From contig CALVHS010000018.1 of NCBI GenBank assembly GCA_944328665.1, forward strand, positions 1 to 40,892: 40,892 nt of DNA, in the 5' to 3' direction. Under the pieces are notes generated by a model, which worked only from the letters and a program-made list of their open reading frames with translations, had not been told where the DNA came from and ran no database searches. Made by a program: the position numbers and the translations under genes. Shown piece after piece: positions 26,275-33,679 of the stretch. Source of the stretch: an uncultured Clostridia bacterium. Its GTDB lineage: Bacteria; Bacillota; Clostridia; Christensenellales; Borkfalkiaceae. Every line of letters begins with the position of its first letter. Within the stretch, counting starts at the first letter, position 1.

Positions 26275-27243
26275 ATGGCAAAGTACAACGATCCTCTCGT
26301 GCTCGGCAGGGCGGATCCCTACGTCTACAAACACACGGACGGCAGGTACTATTTTACGGCGACCTATCCCGCGTACGACAGGATCTGCATCCGCAGCGCC
26401 GCAACGATCAACGGGATCACGGACGCGCAGGAAAAGGTCATTTGGCGCAAACACGAAGAGGGCGTCATGGCGTCCCACATCTGGGCGCCGGAGATCCACT
26501 ATATCGACGGCAACTGGTACATCTATTTCGCCGCGGGCGAAAGCAAGCGCATCTGGGAGATACGGCCGTACGTGCTCGCCTGCACGGGGCAGGATCCCAT
26601 GAACGACCCTTGGGTGGAAATGGGCCCCATGCTGGCGCGCCGCTCCCCGACGGGCAGGCGCAAAAACGGCTACGACAGCTATTCTTTTACGGAATTTTCT
26701 CTGGACGCGACCACCTTTGAACACAGGGGCAAGCGCTACTTCATTTGGGCGGAAAAGGTACACAAGCGTTTCGGCATCTCCAATCTCTATATCGCGGAGA
26801 TGGAGGCGCCCAACAAACTCAAGACGGTGCAGGTACTGCTGACCACCCCCGATTACGATTGGGAGCGCATCGACTTTTGGGTATGCGAAGGGCCCGCCGT
26901 GCTCAAATACAACGGTAAGATCTTTGTGACCTATTCGGCGAGCGCCACGGGGCAGATGTACTGCATGGGCATGCTCTCCGCAGACGAAAACGCCGACCTT
27001 TTGGATCCGCACGTCTGGACAAAAAAGCGCTATCCCGTCCTCAAAACAGACCCCGAAAAGAAGGTGTTCGGCCCGGGGCACAACTGCTTTACGACGGGCG
27101 ACGACGGCGAAGTGCTGTGCATCCTCCACTACCGCGACTACTCGGACAAGCACATTTCCGGCGATCCGCTCAACAATCCCGACCGCCACGCGCACGTCTT
27201 GGAAGTACAGTTTGAAAACGGCGAACCCGTGTTCAGGCTCTGA
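26275..27243 (+). CDS. Glycoside hydrolase family 43 protein, arabinofuranosidase/xylosidase-like
   Basis: A 322-residue single-domain enzyme with the five-bladed beta-propeller pattern. Candidate catalytic residues are Asp14 in GRADPYVYKH (general base), Asp144 in SLDATTFEH (pKa modulator) and Glu205 in VCEGPAVLK (general acid); His269 in GPGHNCF is also a family feature. There is no signal peptide, so it acts on imported arabino- or xylo-oligosaccharides. AAGGCGG precedes the ATG. It stands alone between its own promoter and terminator, with no transporter or regulator genes nearby. Confidence 0.9.
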   Translation: MAKYNDPLVLGRADPYVYKHTDGRYYFTATYPAYDRICIRSAATINGITDAQEKVIWRKHEEGVMASHIWAPEIHYIDGNWYIYFAAGESKRIWEIRPYVLACTGQDPMNDPWVEMGPMLARRSPTGRRKNGYDSYSFTEFSLDATTFEHRGKRYFIWAEKVHKRFGISNLYIAEMEAPNKLKTVQVLLTTPDYDWERIDFWVCEGPAVLKYNGKIFVTYSASATGQMYCMGMLSADENADLLDPHVWTKKRYPVLKTDPEKKVFGPGHNCFTTGDDGEVLCILHYRDYSDKHISGDPLNNPDRHAHVLEVQFENGEPVFRL

Positions 27244-27260
27244 TCTCATACGGATATACG

Positions 27261-27294
27261 AAGGGGCTCCGGTCTGTTTTCCGGAGCCCCTTTT
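27261..27294 (+). terminator. Terminator of the GH43 gene
   Basis: A perfect 12-bp stem (27261-27272 with 27281-27292, 8-nt loop) ending in TTTT. It faces the end of tpiA. Confidence 0.85.
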
Positions 27295-27337
27295 CCCTGC
27301 CAAAAAAAAGAGGATGCGCGCGCACCCTCCTTTCTGC

Positions 27338-28084
27338 TTATTTGTCGTAATTGACGATGGCGGAGAAATCTTCCGCCTTGAGCGAAGCGCCGCCGATCAG
27401 GCCGCCGTCGATCTCGGGCATCGCCATCAATTCTTTGCAGTTTTTCGCGTTCATGCTGCCGCCGTACTGGATGCGCACCTTCTCCGCACACGCGGGACAG
27501 AACACTTCCGCACATTTTTTGCGGATAAAGGCGATCGTCTCATTCGCCTGTTCCGCCGTCGCCGTCCTGCCCGTGCCGATCGCCCAAACGGGCTCATAGG
27601 CGATGACGATCTTCGAAACGTCGTCCAGTCCCTTGAGGCCCTCTTCGATCTGTACGGCGAGGACGGATCCCGTCTTGCCCGTCTCGCGCTCTTCGAGGCT
27701 TTCCCCGATGCAGACGATGGGCGTCAGCCCCGCCGCCAACGCGGCGTGCATGCGCTTGTTGACCGTCTCGTCCGTCTCGCCGAAATACTGACGGCGCTCG
27801 CTGTGCCCGACGATGACGTATTCGACGCCGAACTCTTTGAGCATTTCCGCCGAGATCTCGCCGGTATAAGCGCCCTTTTCGGCAAAATGTACGTTTTGCG
27901 CGCCCAGGGCAATGTTGCTGCCGCGCAGGGCGGCGGATACCGCGGGAATATCGGTAAAAGGCACACACACAACGACGTCGCAGCCCGCATCCTTTACGAG
28001 GGGCTTGAGCGCTTCGACGAGGGCGACGCCTTCCGCCGCCGTCTTGTTCATTTTCCAGTTGCCTGCAATGATCGGTCTTCTCAT
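27338..28084 (-). CDS. tpiA: Triosephosphate isomerase
   Basis: The 248-residue product begins [14 protein letters not shown] at 28084; a 41-residue upstream extension is rejected. The catalytic residues are Lys11 (NWK), His94 (GHSERR) and Glu164 ([11 protein letters not shown]), with normal length. It interconverts dihydroxyacetone phosphate and glyceraldehyde 3-phosphate in glycolysis. It is downstream of pgk with an intervening strong hairpin. The ribosome site is weak (AGAAAG). Confidence 0.98.
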   Translation of the reverse strand: MRRPIIAGNWKMNKTAAEGVALVEALKPLVKDAGCDVVVCVPFTDIPAVSAALRGSNIALGAQNVHFAEKGAYTGEISAEMLKEFGVEYVIVGHSERRQYFGETDETVNKRMHAALAAGLTPIVCIGESLEERETGKTGSVLAVQIEEGLKGLDDVSKIVIAYEPVWAIGTGRTATAEQANETIAFIRKKCAEVFCPACAEKVRIQYGGSMNAKNCKELMAMPEIDGGLIGGASLKAEDFSAIVNYDK

Positions 28085-28112
28085 GATCTTTCTGTCCTTA
28101 TGGTCGGTCGTA

Positions 28113-28150
28113 CCTGCCGAAGGGCGGGATTTTTTCCGCCCTTCGGCAGG
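28113..28150 (-). other. Strong hairpin between pgk and tpiA
   Basis: A perfect 15-bp stem (28113-28127 with 28136-28150, 8-nt loop) starts 8 nt after the pgk stop. On the reverse strand the loop is A-rich and no U run follows, so it is unlikely to be an efficient terminator; RNA processing or protection of the pgk 3' end is more likely. Confidence 0.6.
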
Positions 28151-28157
28151 CGTCCAT

Positions 28158-29477
28158 TCAGTCTTTGTCGTTGAGGCAGGCGATGCCGGGGAGCACCTTG
28201 CCCTCAAACAGTTCGAGCGAAGCGCCGCCGCCCGTAGAGATATGCGTCATCTTGTCCGCATAGCCGAGCTGCTGCACCGCCGCCGCGCTGTCGCCGCCGC
28301 CGATGATGGTCGTGGCGTCTTTCGCCTCCGCCATCGCCTCGGCGATCGCGATCGTGCCCTTGGCGAGGATCGGATTTTCGAACACGCCCATCGGCCCGTT
28401 CCAGATGACCGTCTTGGCGCCCTTGATGGCGTCCGCGAAAAGCTTCCTCGTCTCTTCGCCGATGTCCACCCCTTCCATATCCGCGGGGATCTCGTTCACT
28501 TTGACCGTCTTGACCTCGACGGGCGCGTCGATGGGGTTGGGGAATTCCTTGACGATGACGGTATCGACGGGCAGGAGCAGTTTTTTGCCCATGTCCTTCG
28601 CCTTCTGCATCATGTCCTTGCAATAGCCGAGTTTGTCGTCGTCGACGAGGGATCTGCCGATCTCGTACCCTTCCGCCTTGAGGAAGGTATACGCCATGCC
28701 GCCGCCGATGATGAGGGTATCGCATTTGTTGAGGAGATTGGAAATGACGTTGAGTTTGTCCGCGACCTTTGCGCCGCCGAGCACCGCCACAAAGGGATGC
28801 ACGGGATGCTCGAGGGCGTCCGCCATGACCTCCAGCTCTTTTTGGATGAGGAAGCCGCAGACAGCCGTCTTGACGAGACCGTATTCGACGATCGCCGCCG
28901 TAGAAGCGTGCGAACGGTGCGCCGTACCGAAAGCGTCGTTCACATAGATATCGCAATAAGAAGCGAGCTTTTTGCAGAACTCGAGGTCTCTCCCCTCTTC
29001 GCCCGCATAAAACCGCAGATTTTCCAGCAGGACGCATTCGCCTTCTTTACAGGCGGCGACCTTTGCTTCCGCATCCGGCCCCGTAACGTCCCCGGCGAAC
29101 GCGACCTTGCCGCCGAGCAGTTCGTTGAGCCTGTCCGCGACGGGCCTGAGCGTCAGTTTGACGGGATCGTTTTTCTTTGCCTTTTCGATATATCCCTCGG
29201 CAGCCTGCGCCTGCTCTTCCGCAGGGAGCGCCTCTACCGCCTTCTTCTCCTTTTTGTTGAGTTTGACCTTCGCGTCGAAGATATTGTGCGGCTTGCCCAT
29301 ATGCGAGCAGAGAATGACTTTCGCGCCGTGCTCCATCAGGTACTTGATGGTGGGAAGAGCGCCCATGATGCGGTTTTCGTCCGTGATCTTTCCGTCCTTC
29401 ATGGGAACGTTGAAATCACAGCGGACGAGAACTCGTTTGCCTTTTACGTCGACATCGGTAACAGACTTTTTGTTCAT
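28158..29477 (-). CDS. pgk: Phosphoglycerate kinase with an N-domain insertion
   Basis: A 439-residue enzyme making ATP from 1,3-bisphosphoglycerate. The N-terminal substrate sites are present (RCDFNVPMK about 19-27; LENLRFY), as is the nucleotide domain (GGGDSAAA near the C-terminus). It is about 45 residues longer than usual; the extra sequence is mainly a lysine- and alanine-rich segment at about 65-106, between SHMGKP and [14 protein letters not shown] lies 8 nt upstream of the ATG. It is the first gene of a pgk-tpiA operon; gap is not in the window. Confidence 0.97.
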   Translation of the reverse strand: MNKKSVTDVDVKGKRVLVRCDFNVPMKDGKITDENRIMGALPTIKYLMEHGAKVILCSHMGKPHNIFDAKVKLNKKEKKAVEALPAEEQAQAAEGYIEKAKKNDPVKLTLRPVADRLNELLGGKVAFAGDVTGPDAEAKVAACKEGECVLLENLRFYAGEEGRDLEFCKKLASYCDIYVNDAFGTAHRSHASTAAIVEYGLVKTAVCGFLIQKELEVMADALEHPVHPFVAVLGGAKVADKLNVISNLLNKCDTLIIGGGMAYTFLKAEGYEIGRSLVDDDKLGYCKDMMQKAKDMGKKLLLPVDTVIVKEFPNPIDAPVEVKTVKVNEIPADMEGVDIGEETRKLFADAIKGAKTVIWNGPMGVFENPILAKGTIAIAEAMAEAKDATTIIGGGDSAAAVQQLGYADKMTHISTGGGASLELFEGKVLPGIACLNDKD

Positions 29478-29515
29478 GACCAGATCTCCTTGGAATAATT
29501 TTTTTCCTATACAGT

Positions 29516-29544
29516 ATGATATACTTTTTTTTCCGATTTGTCAA
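29516..29544 (-). promoter_or_regulatory. Promoter of pgk-tpiA
   Basis: The reverse strand has TTGACA (29544-29539), a 17-nt spacer and TATCAT (29521-29516), with a leader of about 30 nt. Confidence 0.82.
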
Positions 29545-29589
29545 TGATTCTCGGCATCTTTCCCGCCCCGCAAGAAAAGAAAGAGCCCG

Positions 29590-30075
29590 TCAGAAGGTAC
29601 GCGGCCTGCCCTGCCTTTCGCCGCCCGCATAGCCCGCCTGCCGCCATGCCTCGTACACGGCGATCGCGACGGAGTTGGACAGGTTGAGCGAACGGATCTC
29701 CCCCAGCATCGGGATGCGCACGCAGTTTTCGTAATGCTCCCGCAAAAGCGGCTCCGCAAGCCCGCGCGTCTCTTTGCCAAAGACGAGAAAGTCCCCCTCC
29801 CGATAACGTACGTCGCTGTGCGTGTATTTGGCTTTTGTCGTAAAAAAGAAGTAACGTCCCTCAGGAAATCGAGCAAAAAGCGCTTCAATGTTCGGATAGA
29901 ACGAGATGTCGACAAAGTGCCAATAGTCCAAACCCGCGCGCTTTAAATACTTGTCCGACACCTCAAAACCGAGCGGTTCGATCAAATGCAGCTTGCAGCC
30001 GGTCGCCGCGCAGGTGCGCACGATGTTGCCCGTGTTCTGCGGGATCTCCGGCTCGACGAGAACGATATGAAACAT
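29590..30075 (-). CDS. trmL: tRNA (cytidine/uridine-34-2'-O)-methyltransferase TrmL
   Basis: The 161-residue product begins MFHIVLVEPEIPQNTGNI at 30075; AGGAG lies 10 nt upstream, whereas the Met at 30084 is too near it. This is a SPOUT (SpoU-type) fold with the knot motifs VFGKETRGL and SLNLSNSVAIAVYEA. It methylates the wobble ribose of tRNA-Leu isoacceptors. It is a single gene between pgk-tpiA and the small RNA locus. Confidence 0.95.
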   Translation of the reverse strand: MFHIVLVEPEIPQNTGNIVRTCAATGCKLHLIEPLGFEVSDKYLKRAGLDYWHFVDISFYPNIEALFARFPEGRYFFFTTKAKYTHSDVRYREGDFLVFGKETRGLAEPLLREHYENCVRIPMLGEIRSLNLSNSVAIAVYEAWRQAGYAGGERQGRPRTF

Positions 30076-30120
30076 GCGAAACATACTCCTTTTGCACGAA
30101 ATTCGCCGTAAAATATGCAA

Positions 30121-30216
30121 TATCTTACAGGAAAATGCTTTTGATTGATTTTTACGATACGTTTTCTAAAAAAATGCTGAAAATCACAAAAATCAAAAAA
30201 TTTTTCTGAAAATAAC
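30121..30216. other. AT-rich spacer between trmL and the small RNA promoter
   Basis: A spacer with A and T runs only; no gene is seen. The trmL promoter should be here or in 30085-30120, but no good -35/-10 pair stands out. Confidence 0.4.
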
Positions 30217-30246
30217 TTGACTTACCGCCCCGCCTTATATTATAAT
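30217..30246 (+). promoter_or_regulatory. Promoter of the candidate small RNA
   Basis: TTGACT (30217-30222), an 18-nt spacer and TATAAT (30241-30246). No protein gene follows on this strand. Confidence 0.78.
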
Positions 30247-30252
30247 ATATAC

Positions 30253-30386
30253 GGAAACGGGGAACGAGAACAGTTCTTTTTTGGGGATACTGTTGATTGC
30301 TTTGTTCACACTCACTACCCATATTTTTTCTCATTTGTTTTAGGAGAAGGGCGCGTCGCAAGATGCGCCCTTCTCTTGTCTTTTTT
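30253..30386 (+). ncRNA. Candidate standalone small RNA, about 134 nt, unknown family
   Basis: A strong promoter is followed about 130 nt later by an intrinsic terminator, with no ribosome site or credible frame between. The predicted RNA begins near 30253 (GGAAACGGGGAACGAG). It contains a weak hairpin AACAGT/ACTGTT with a U- and G-rich loop (about 30269-30296), then a U- and C-rich, mostly single-stranded stretch (CACUCACUACCC near 30308-30320; UUUUUUCUC), then the terminator. It does not show the SRP, tmRNA, RNase P or 6S signatures that I would recognise. Function is unknown; the accessible C/U-rich stretch could pair with G-rich Shine-Dalgarno regions. Confidence 0.55.
30344..30386 (+). 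terminator. Terminator of the candidate small RNA
   Basis: A perfect 11-bp stem (30344-30354 with 30365-30375, 10-nt loop), then TTGTC and six T. It also lies just beyond the 3' end of the converging LysR gene but has no T run in that direction. Confidence 0.85.
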
Positions 30387-30388
30387 AT

Positions 30389-31279
30389 TCACTCCTGCCC
30401 GTTGAAAAGTTTGAAAAATTCCTTTGTAGCGTACGACACGGGCTGATTTTTGGGGAAAGCGATGCCGATCGCGCGCGCGGGCAAAGAAGGTTCCGTCTTC
30501 ATCTCAAACAGCGAGCCCTCCTCCAATTCGCGGCGCACATATTCTTTGGGTACGCAGGCGATGCCGGCGCCGATCTTGGCGAGGCGGATCATCAGTTCCA
30601 GGCTGTCGCATTCGATCTCGGGCTGCAGCTGCGCGCCGACGGAACGAGAAAAGCTGACGATCGCCTTGCGCGTGACCGTATTTTGCCCGAGCATCAGCAG
30701 CGGATAATCGTGCATGGATTGCAGAGGCCGCGCCCCCGCCCCCGGCGAGGCAAATTTTTGATTTGCCACAAAGATGTCGTGCAGCGGCATGACGACGCCC
30801 GACAGGTTGATCCCCTCTTCCGGCACAGGCAGGTTCAAAAAGGCGATGTCGCATTTATTTTTTTTGAGAAGTTCCAGCGTCTCTGTGGTGATACAATTGA
30901 TCAGGTTCAGCTTGACCGCGGGAAATTTTTCATGAAAAGCGGCGATCTTGTCGATGAGGACGTAAGAAAAGATGGTATCCGAGGCGCTGATGCGGATAGA
31001 ACCCGTCGCCGACGAATTATGTTCGCGCAGCTTGTTTTCCGCCTCGTCCAGTTCGCTGAGGGCGCGCGCCACGATATCGAAGATCTGCTTCCCGCCGTGT
31101 TCGGACAATTCCATGCCGCGGTGGGTGCGGTTGAAGAGCGGAGTGCCGAGCTGCCCTTCCAGCTGCTTGATCGCCTGCGAGACCGCGGGCTGGCTGATGA
31201 ACAGTTCGTCCGCCGCGCGCGTCAGGCTGCCGCACTTTGCGACCGTATAAAAGACCCTGTATAATTCGAGATTGACCAT
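30389..31279 (-). CDS. LysR-family transcriptional regulator
   Basis: The 296-residue product starts MVNLELYRVFYTVAKCGS at 31279, with GAGGAG 6 nt upstream. It has an N-terminal winged helix-turn-helix (about 1-60, with SLTRAADELFISQPAVSQAIKQLE) and a C-terminal periplasmic-binding-like effector domain (about 88-292). It lies 20 nt after mnmE on the same strand rather than divergent from a target gene, so its targets cannot be inferred. The effector is unknown. Confidence 0.93.
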   Translation of the reverse strand: MVNLELYRVFYTVAKCGSLTRAADELFISQPAVSQAIKQLEGQLGTPLFNRTHRGMELSEHGGKQIFDIVARALSELDEAENKLREHNSSATGSIRISASDTIFSYVLIDKIAAFHEKFPAVKLNLINCITTETLELLKKNKCDIAFLNLPVPEEGINLSGVVMPLHDIFVANQKFASPGAGARPLQSMHDYPLLMLGQNTVTRKAIVSFSRSVGAQLQPEIECDSLELMIRLAKIGAGIACVPKEYVRRELEEGSLFEMKTEPSLPARAIGIAFPKNQPVSYATKEFFKLFNGQE

Positions 31280-31299
31280 TTTGTTCTCCTCTTCGCCCG

Positions 31300-32637
31300 T
31301 CACTTTCCGACGCAGAATTTAGAAAAGATCTCGTCGATGATCTCCTCCGTCGCCGTCCTGCCGCTGATCTCCCCCAGCTTGTCCCACGCCGCCTTCAGAT
31401 GCACGCCGATGAGGTCGAGAGGCGCCCTGCCGCAGAGGGAAAGCGCCCTTTCCAACTCTTCCTTCGCCGCCGCCAGCGCGTCGTAATGCCTCCGCTCGAT
31501 GAGAAAAGCCGCGTCCGCGTCGTATCCCGCCATGCTCTTTTGCAGCATCATTTCCCTCAGGGCGCCGATGTTTTCCCCCGTCTTGGCGGAAACGCGGATA
31601 TCGCACGGCTGCCCTTCTTCCGCGCCGAGGTCGTTTTTGTTGGCGACGACGATCTTCGGCTTATCCTGCACGCGCTCGTACACCTCCCTGTCCTCCGAGC
31701 ACATCTTTTCCGATCCGTCCAGGACGAAAAGGATGAGGTCTGCGCCGTCGATAAGCGATCTGGCGCGGGAAATGCCGATATTTTCGATCTCTCCGCCCGC
31801 TTCGCGGATACCCGCCGTATCGAAGAGGTTAAAGCGCACGCCGCCGATCTCGATCGTCCCTTCCACCGCGTCCCTCGTGGTACCGGGAAGATCGGAGACG
31901 ATCGCCTTGTCCCTGCCGAGCAGGGCGTTCAGCAGAGAACTTTTGCCCGTATTCGGCCTGCCCGCGATGACGGTGTTGACCCCTTGTTTGACCTTGCTGC
32001 CCGCGGCATACGTCGTAAGCAGGCGAGAAAGCCCGTCGGAAAGGGAGGCGAGCCGGGCGGCAAGGTCTTTGAGATCCGTATGTTCGATGTCCTCTTCGGG
32101 AAAATCCATGTCCGCGTCGATGCCCGCGAGAAGTTCCAAAAGTTCCGCCTGCAATCCGTCCGCGATGCCGTTGAGCTTTTCGCGGTAGAGCATATAGCCC
32201 GCGCGCACTTCCGCCTCGCTCTCGCCGTTGATCATGTCGATCAGCCCTTCCGCGGAAGAGAGGGATAGTTTGCCGTTGAGAAAGGCGCGCTTGGTAAATT
32301 CTCCCCGCTCCGCGCTGCGGCAGCCGAGGGAAAGCGCCCGCGACAGGATGCCGCGCGCGATGCCGCTGCCGCCGTGGCAATGAAATTCAACCACGTCCTC
32401 CCCCGTAAAGCTGTGCGGCGCGCGGAAATAGACGCACAGCCCGAAGTCGCGGAAGCGTCCCGCATCGATCTCTCCGGGATACATGCGGTAAGGCTCGAAC
32501 GCCGCGACGGGCGTCCTGCCCGCAGGCGCAAACATCTTTTCCGCGACGGCGAGCGGAGAATCCCCGCTCAGGCGGACGATCGCGACCCCGCCCCGCCCCG
32601 CGGGCGTAGAGACCGCGGCGATATTTTCTTGTTTCAT
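31300..32637 (-). CDS. mnmE: tRNA uridine-5-carboxymethylaminomethyl GTPase MnmE
   Basis: A 445-residue protein of normal build: an N-terminal tetrahydrofolate-binding domain (about 1-118), a helical domain, and an inserted G domain with GRPNTGKSS (226-234), DLPGTTRD, DTAG and NKND. The C-terminal end FCVGK resembles the conserved FCIGK with its catalytic cysteine. With MnmG it modifies the wobble uridine of several tRNAs. GAGG lies about 8 nt upstream. The usual partners (mnmG, rsmG, jag) are not adjacent. Confidence 0.97.
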   Translation of the reverse strand: MKQENIAAVSTPAGRGGVAIVRLSGDSPLAVAEKMFAPAGRTPVAAFEPYRMYPGEIDAGRFRDFGLCVYFRAPHSFTGEDVVEFHCHGGSGIARGILSRALSLGCRSAERGEFTKRAFLNGKLSLSSAEGLIDMINGESEAEVRAGYMLYREKLNGIADGLQAELLELLAGIDADMDFPEEDIEHTDLKDLAARLASLSDGLSRLLTTYAAGSKVKQGVNTVIAGRPNTGKSSLLNALLGRDKAIVSDLPGTTRDAVEGTIEIGGVRFNLFDTAGIREAGGEIENIGISRARSLIDGADLILFVLDGSEKMCSEDREVYERVQDKPKIVVANKNDLGAEEGQPCDIRVSAKTGENIGALREMMLQKSMAGYDADAAFLIERRHYDALAAAKEELERALSLCGRAPLDLIGVHLKAAWDKLGEISGRTATEEIIDEIFSKFCVGK

Positions 32638-32657
32638 ACAGTTTCCTCTTTTGCCCG

Positions 32658-32686
32658 ATTATAGCACATCCCCGCCAAAAAGTCAA
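32658..32686 (-). promoter_or_regulatory. Promoter of mnmE
   Basis: The reverse strand has TTGACT (32686-32681), a 17-nt spacer ending in TGC, then TATAAT (32663-32658): both a good -35 and an extended -10. Confidence 0.88.
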
Positions 32687-32714
32687 TCGCGGCATCCCGC
32701 GGCGGCCGAAGGGC

Positions 32715-32740
32715 AAAAAAAATCTCCGCCTGCGCGGAGA
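32715..32740 (-). terminator. Terminator of the zinc-ribbon gene pair
   Basis: A 7-bp GC-rich stem (32723-32729 with 32734-32740, CTGC loop) followed on the reverse strand by eight T. It begins 6 nt after the stop codon. Confidence 0.82.
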
Positions 32741-32746
32741 CTTTTT

Positions 32747-33127
32747 TTACAGGATCGATAACACGGCGGCAACGCCGTTCACTCCCTGCTTTGCGACCAT
32801 CAGCCCGCCGACGACACCGATGATGATCATCAGCACGACGTACACGATCACGCTGACAAGCGCGCCGACGCCCGCCGCCTTTGCGCTGCGAGGCTTGCTG
32901 TCCTTCCAGACGAGGAACAAGATCAGCCCGACGAGGGGGATGAAAAATCCGAGCACGCCCCAACCGGCGCTGCCGCTGTCCTGTACAGGCGGATAAGGCT
33001 GCTGCGCCTCATACGCCGGACGCTGCGCCTGCGCGTTCTTCTCCGCGTCGTCACTCAGAGTGCTGCCGCAGAACGGACAATACGCCGCCTGATCTCCGAC
33101 CTCTTTGCCGCAATTTTTGCAAAACAT
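32747..33127 (-). CDS. Zinc-ribbon membrane protein, second of two tandem paralogues
   Basis: Starting MFCKNCGKEVG at 33127 with GGGAGGG upstream, 126 residues. It has an N-terminal zinc ribbon (CKNC ... CPFC, residues 3-21), a Pro/Gln/Ala-rich linker (about 30-50), a membrane segment (WGVLGFFIPLVGLILFLVW) and a second one at the C-terminal half (VIVYVVLMIIIGVVGGL). It is similar throughout to the protein at 33155-33553. Function is unknown; such small zinc-ribbon membrane proteins are common in Firmicutes. It is 27 nt downstream of its paralogue. Confidence 0.8.
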   Translation of the reverse strand: MFCKNCGKEVGDQAAYCPFCGSTLSDDAEKNAQAQRPAYEAQQPYPPVQDSGSAGWGVLGFFIPLVGLILFLVWKDSKPRSAKAAGVGALVSVIVYVVLMIIIGVVGGLMVAKQGVNGVAAVLSIL

Positions 33128-33154
33128 GCAGATATTCCCTCCCAATAAGGTGAT

Positions 33155-33553
33155 TTATAAAAACGCAAAAGCCGCCGCCAAAGACAGCGCCGTTGACGTT
33201 CCTATCGCGATGAGGATCAACACGAGCGCAATCCAAAAGATGACTAACGCCGCATAGACGATGAGCGCGATGAGTGCGCCCTTGCCGCACATTTTTGCGC
33301 GCAGAGGATATGTATCCATCCAGACGAGGTACAAGACCAGCCCGACGAGAGGAAACAGGAAGCACAGCACCGCCCAGCCGGCGCTCGGCCGCGGTTCGGT
33401 CTGCCACGCCATGCCCGGAGGGGGCGGCGCAAACCCGCCGCACGGGCCGGCGTATCCTCCGCCCCGCGCCTCCTGCCCGGAAAGCGGCCTGCCGCAATGG
33501 GGACAAAATCTGCCCTCTTCTCCGATCTGTTTGCCGCAAAATTTACAATACAT
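33155..33553 (-). CDS. Zinc-ribbon membrane protein, first of two tandem paralogues
   Basis: A 132-residue protein with GGAGGAAAG before its ATG. The zinc ribbon is CKFC ... CPHC (3-20); a Gly/Pro-rich linker follows (about 25-55), then AGWAVLCFLFPLVGLVLYLVW and a second membrane segment (IVYAALVIFWIALVLILI). The shared block SAGW-VL-F--PLVGL-L-LVW-D shows a recent duplication with the next gene. The topology suggests a cytoplasmic ribbon. No function is assigned. Confidence 0.8.
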   Translation of the reverse strand: MYCKFCGKQIGEEGRFCPHCGRPLSGQEARGGGYAGPCGGFAPPPPGMAWQTEPRPSAGWAVLCFLFPLVGLVLYLVWMDTYPLRAKMCGKGALIALIVYAALVIFWIALVLILIAIGTSTALSLAAAFAFL

Positions 33554-33629
33554 CTTTCCTCCGCGCCCTCTTCGCCCTGCGAAAAAAAGTCCTCCGCCGC
33601 CTTGCGGCGTCCTCTTATGATATGTTCAT

Positions 33630-33658
33630 ATTATATAAAAAAACGCACCGCACGTCAA
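33630..33658 (-). promoter_or_regulatory. Promoter of the zinc-ribbon gene pair
   Basis: The reverse strand has TTGACG (33658-33653), a 17-nt spacer and TATAAT (33635-33630). The leader of about 70 nt contains a 6-bp hairpin (CGCCGC/GCGGCG) followed shortly by seven T. Confidence 0.82.
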
Positions 33659-33679
33659 GCATTTTTTGAAGCCGCGGCC

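Noticed and set aside
28158..29477. Frameshift or fusion as explanation for the long pgk
   Set aside because: The frame is continuous and all conserved PGK motifs are in order on both sides of the extra segment.
30217..30405. 62-codon plus-strand frame and 69-codon minus-strand frame at the small RNA locus
   Set aside because: They run through promoter and terminator, have no ribosome site and no plausible protein composition.
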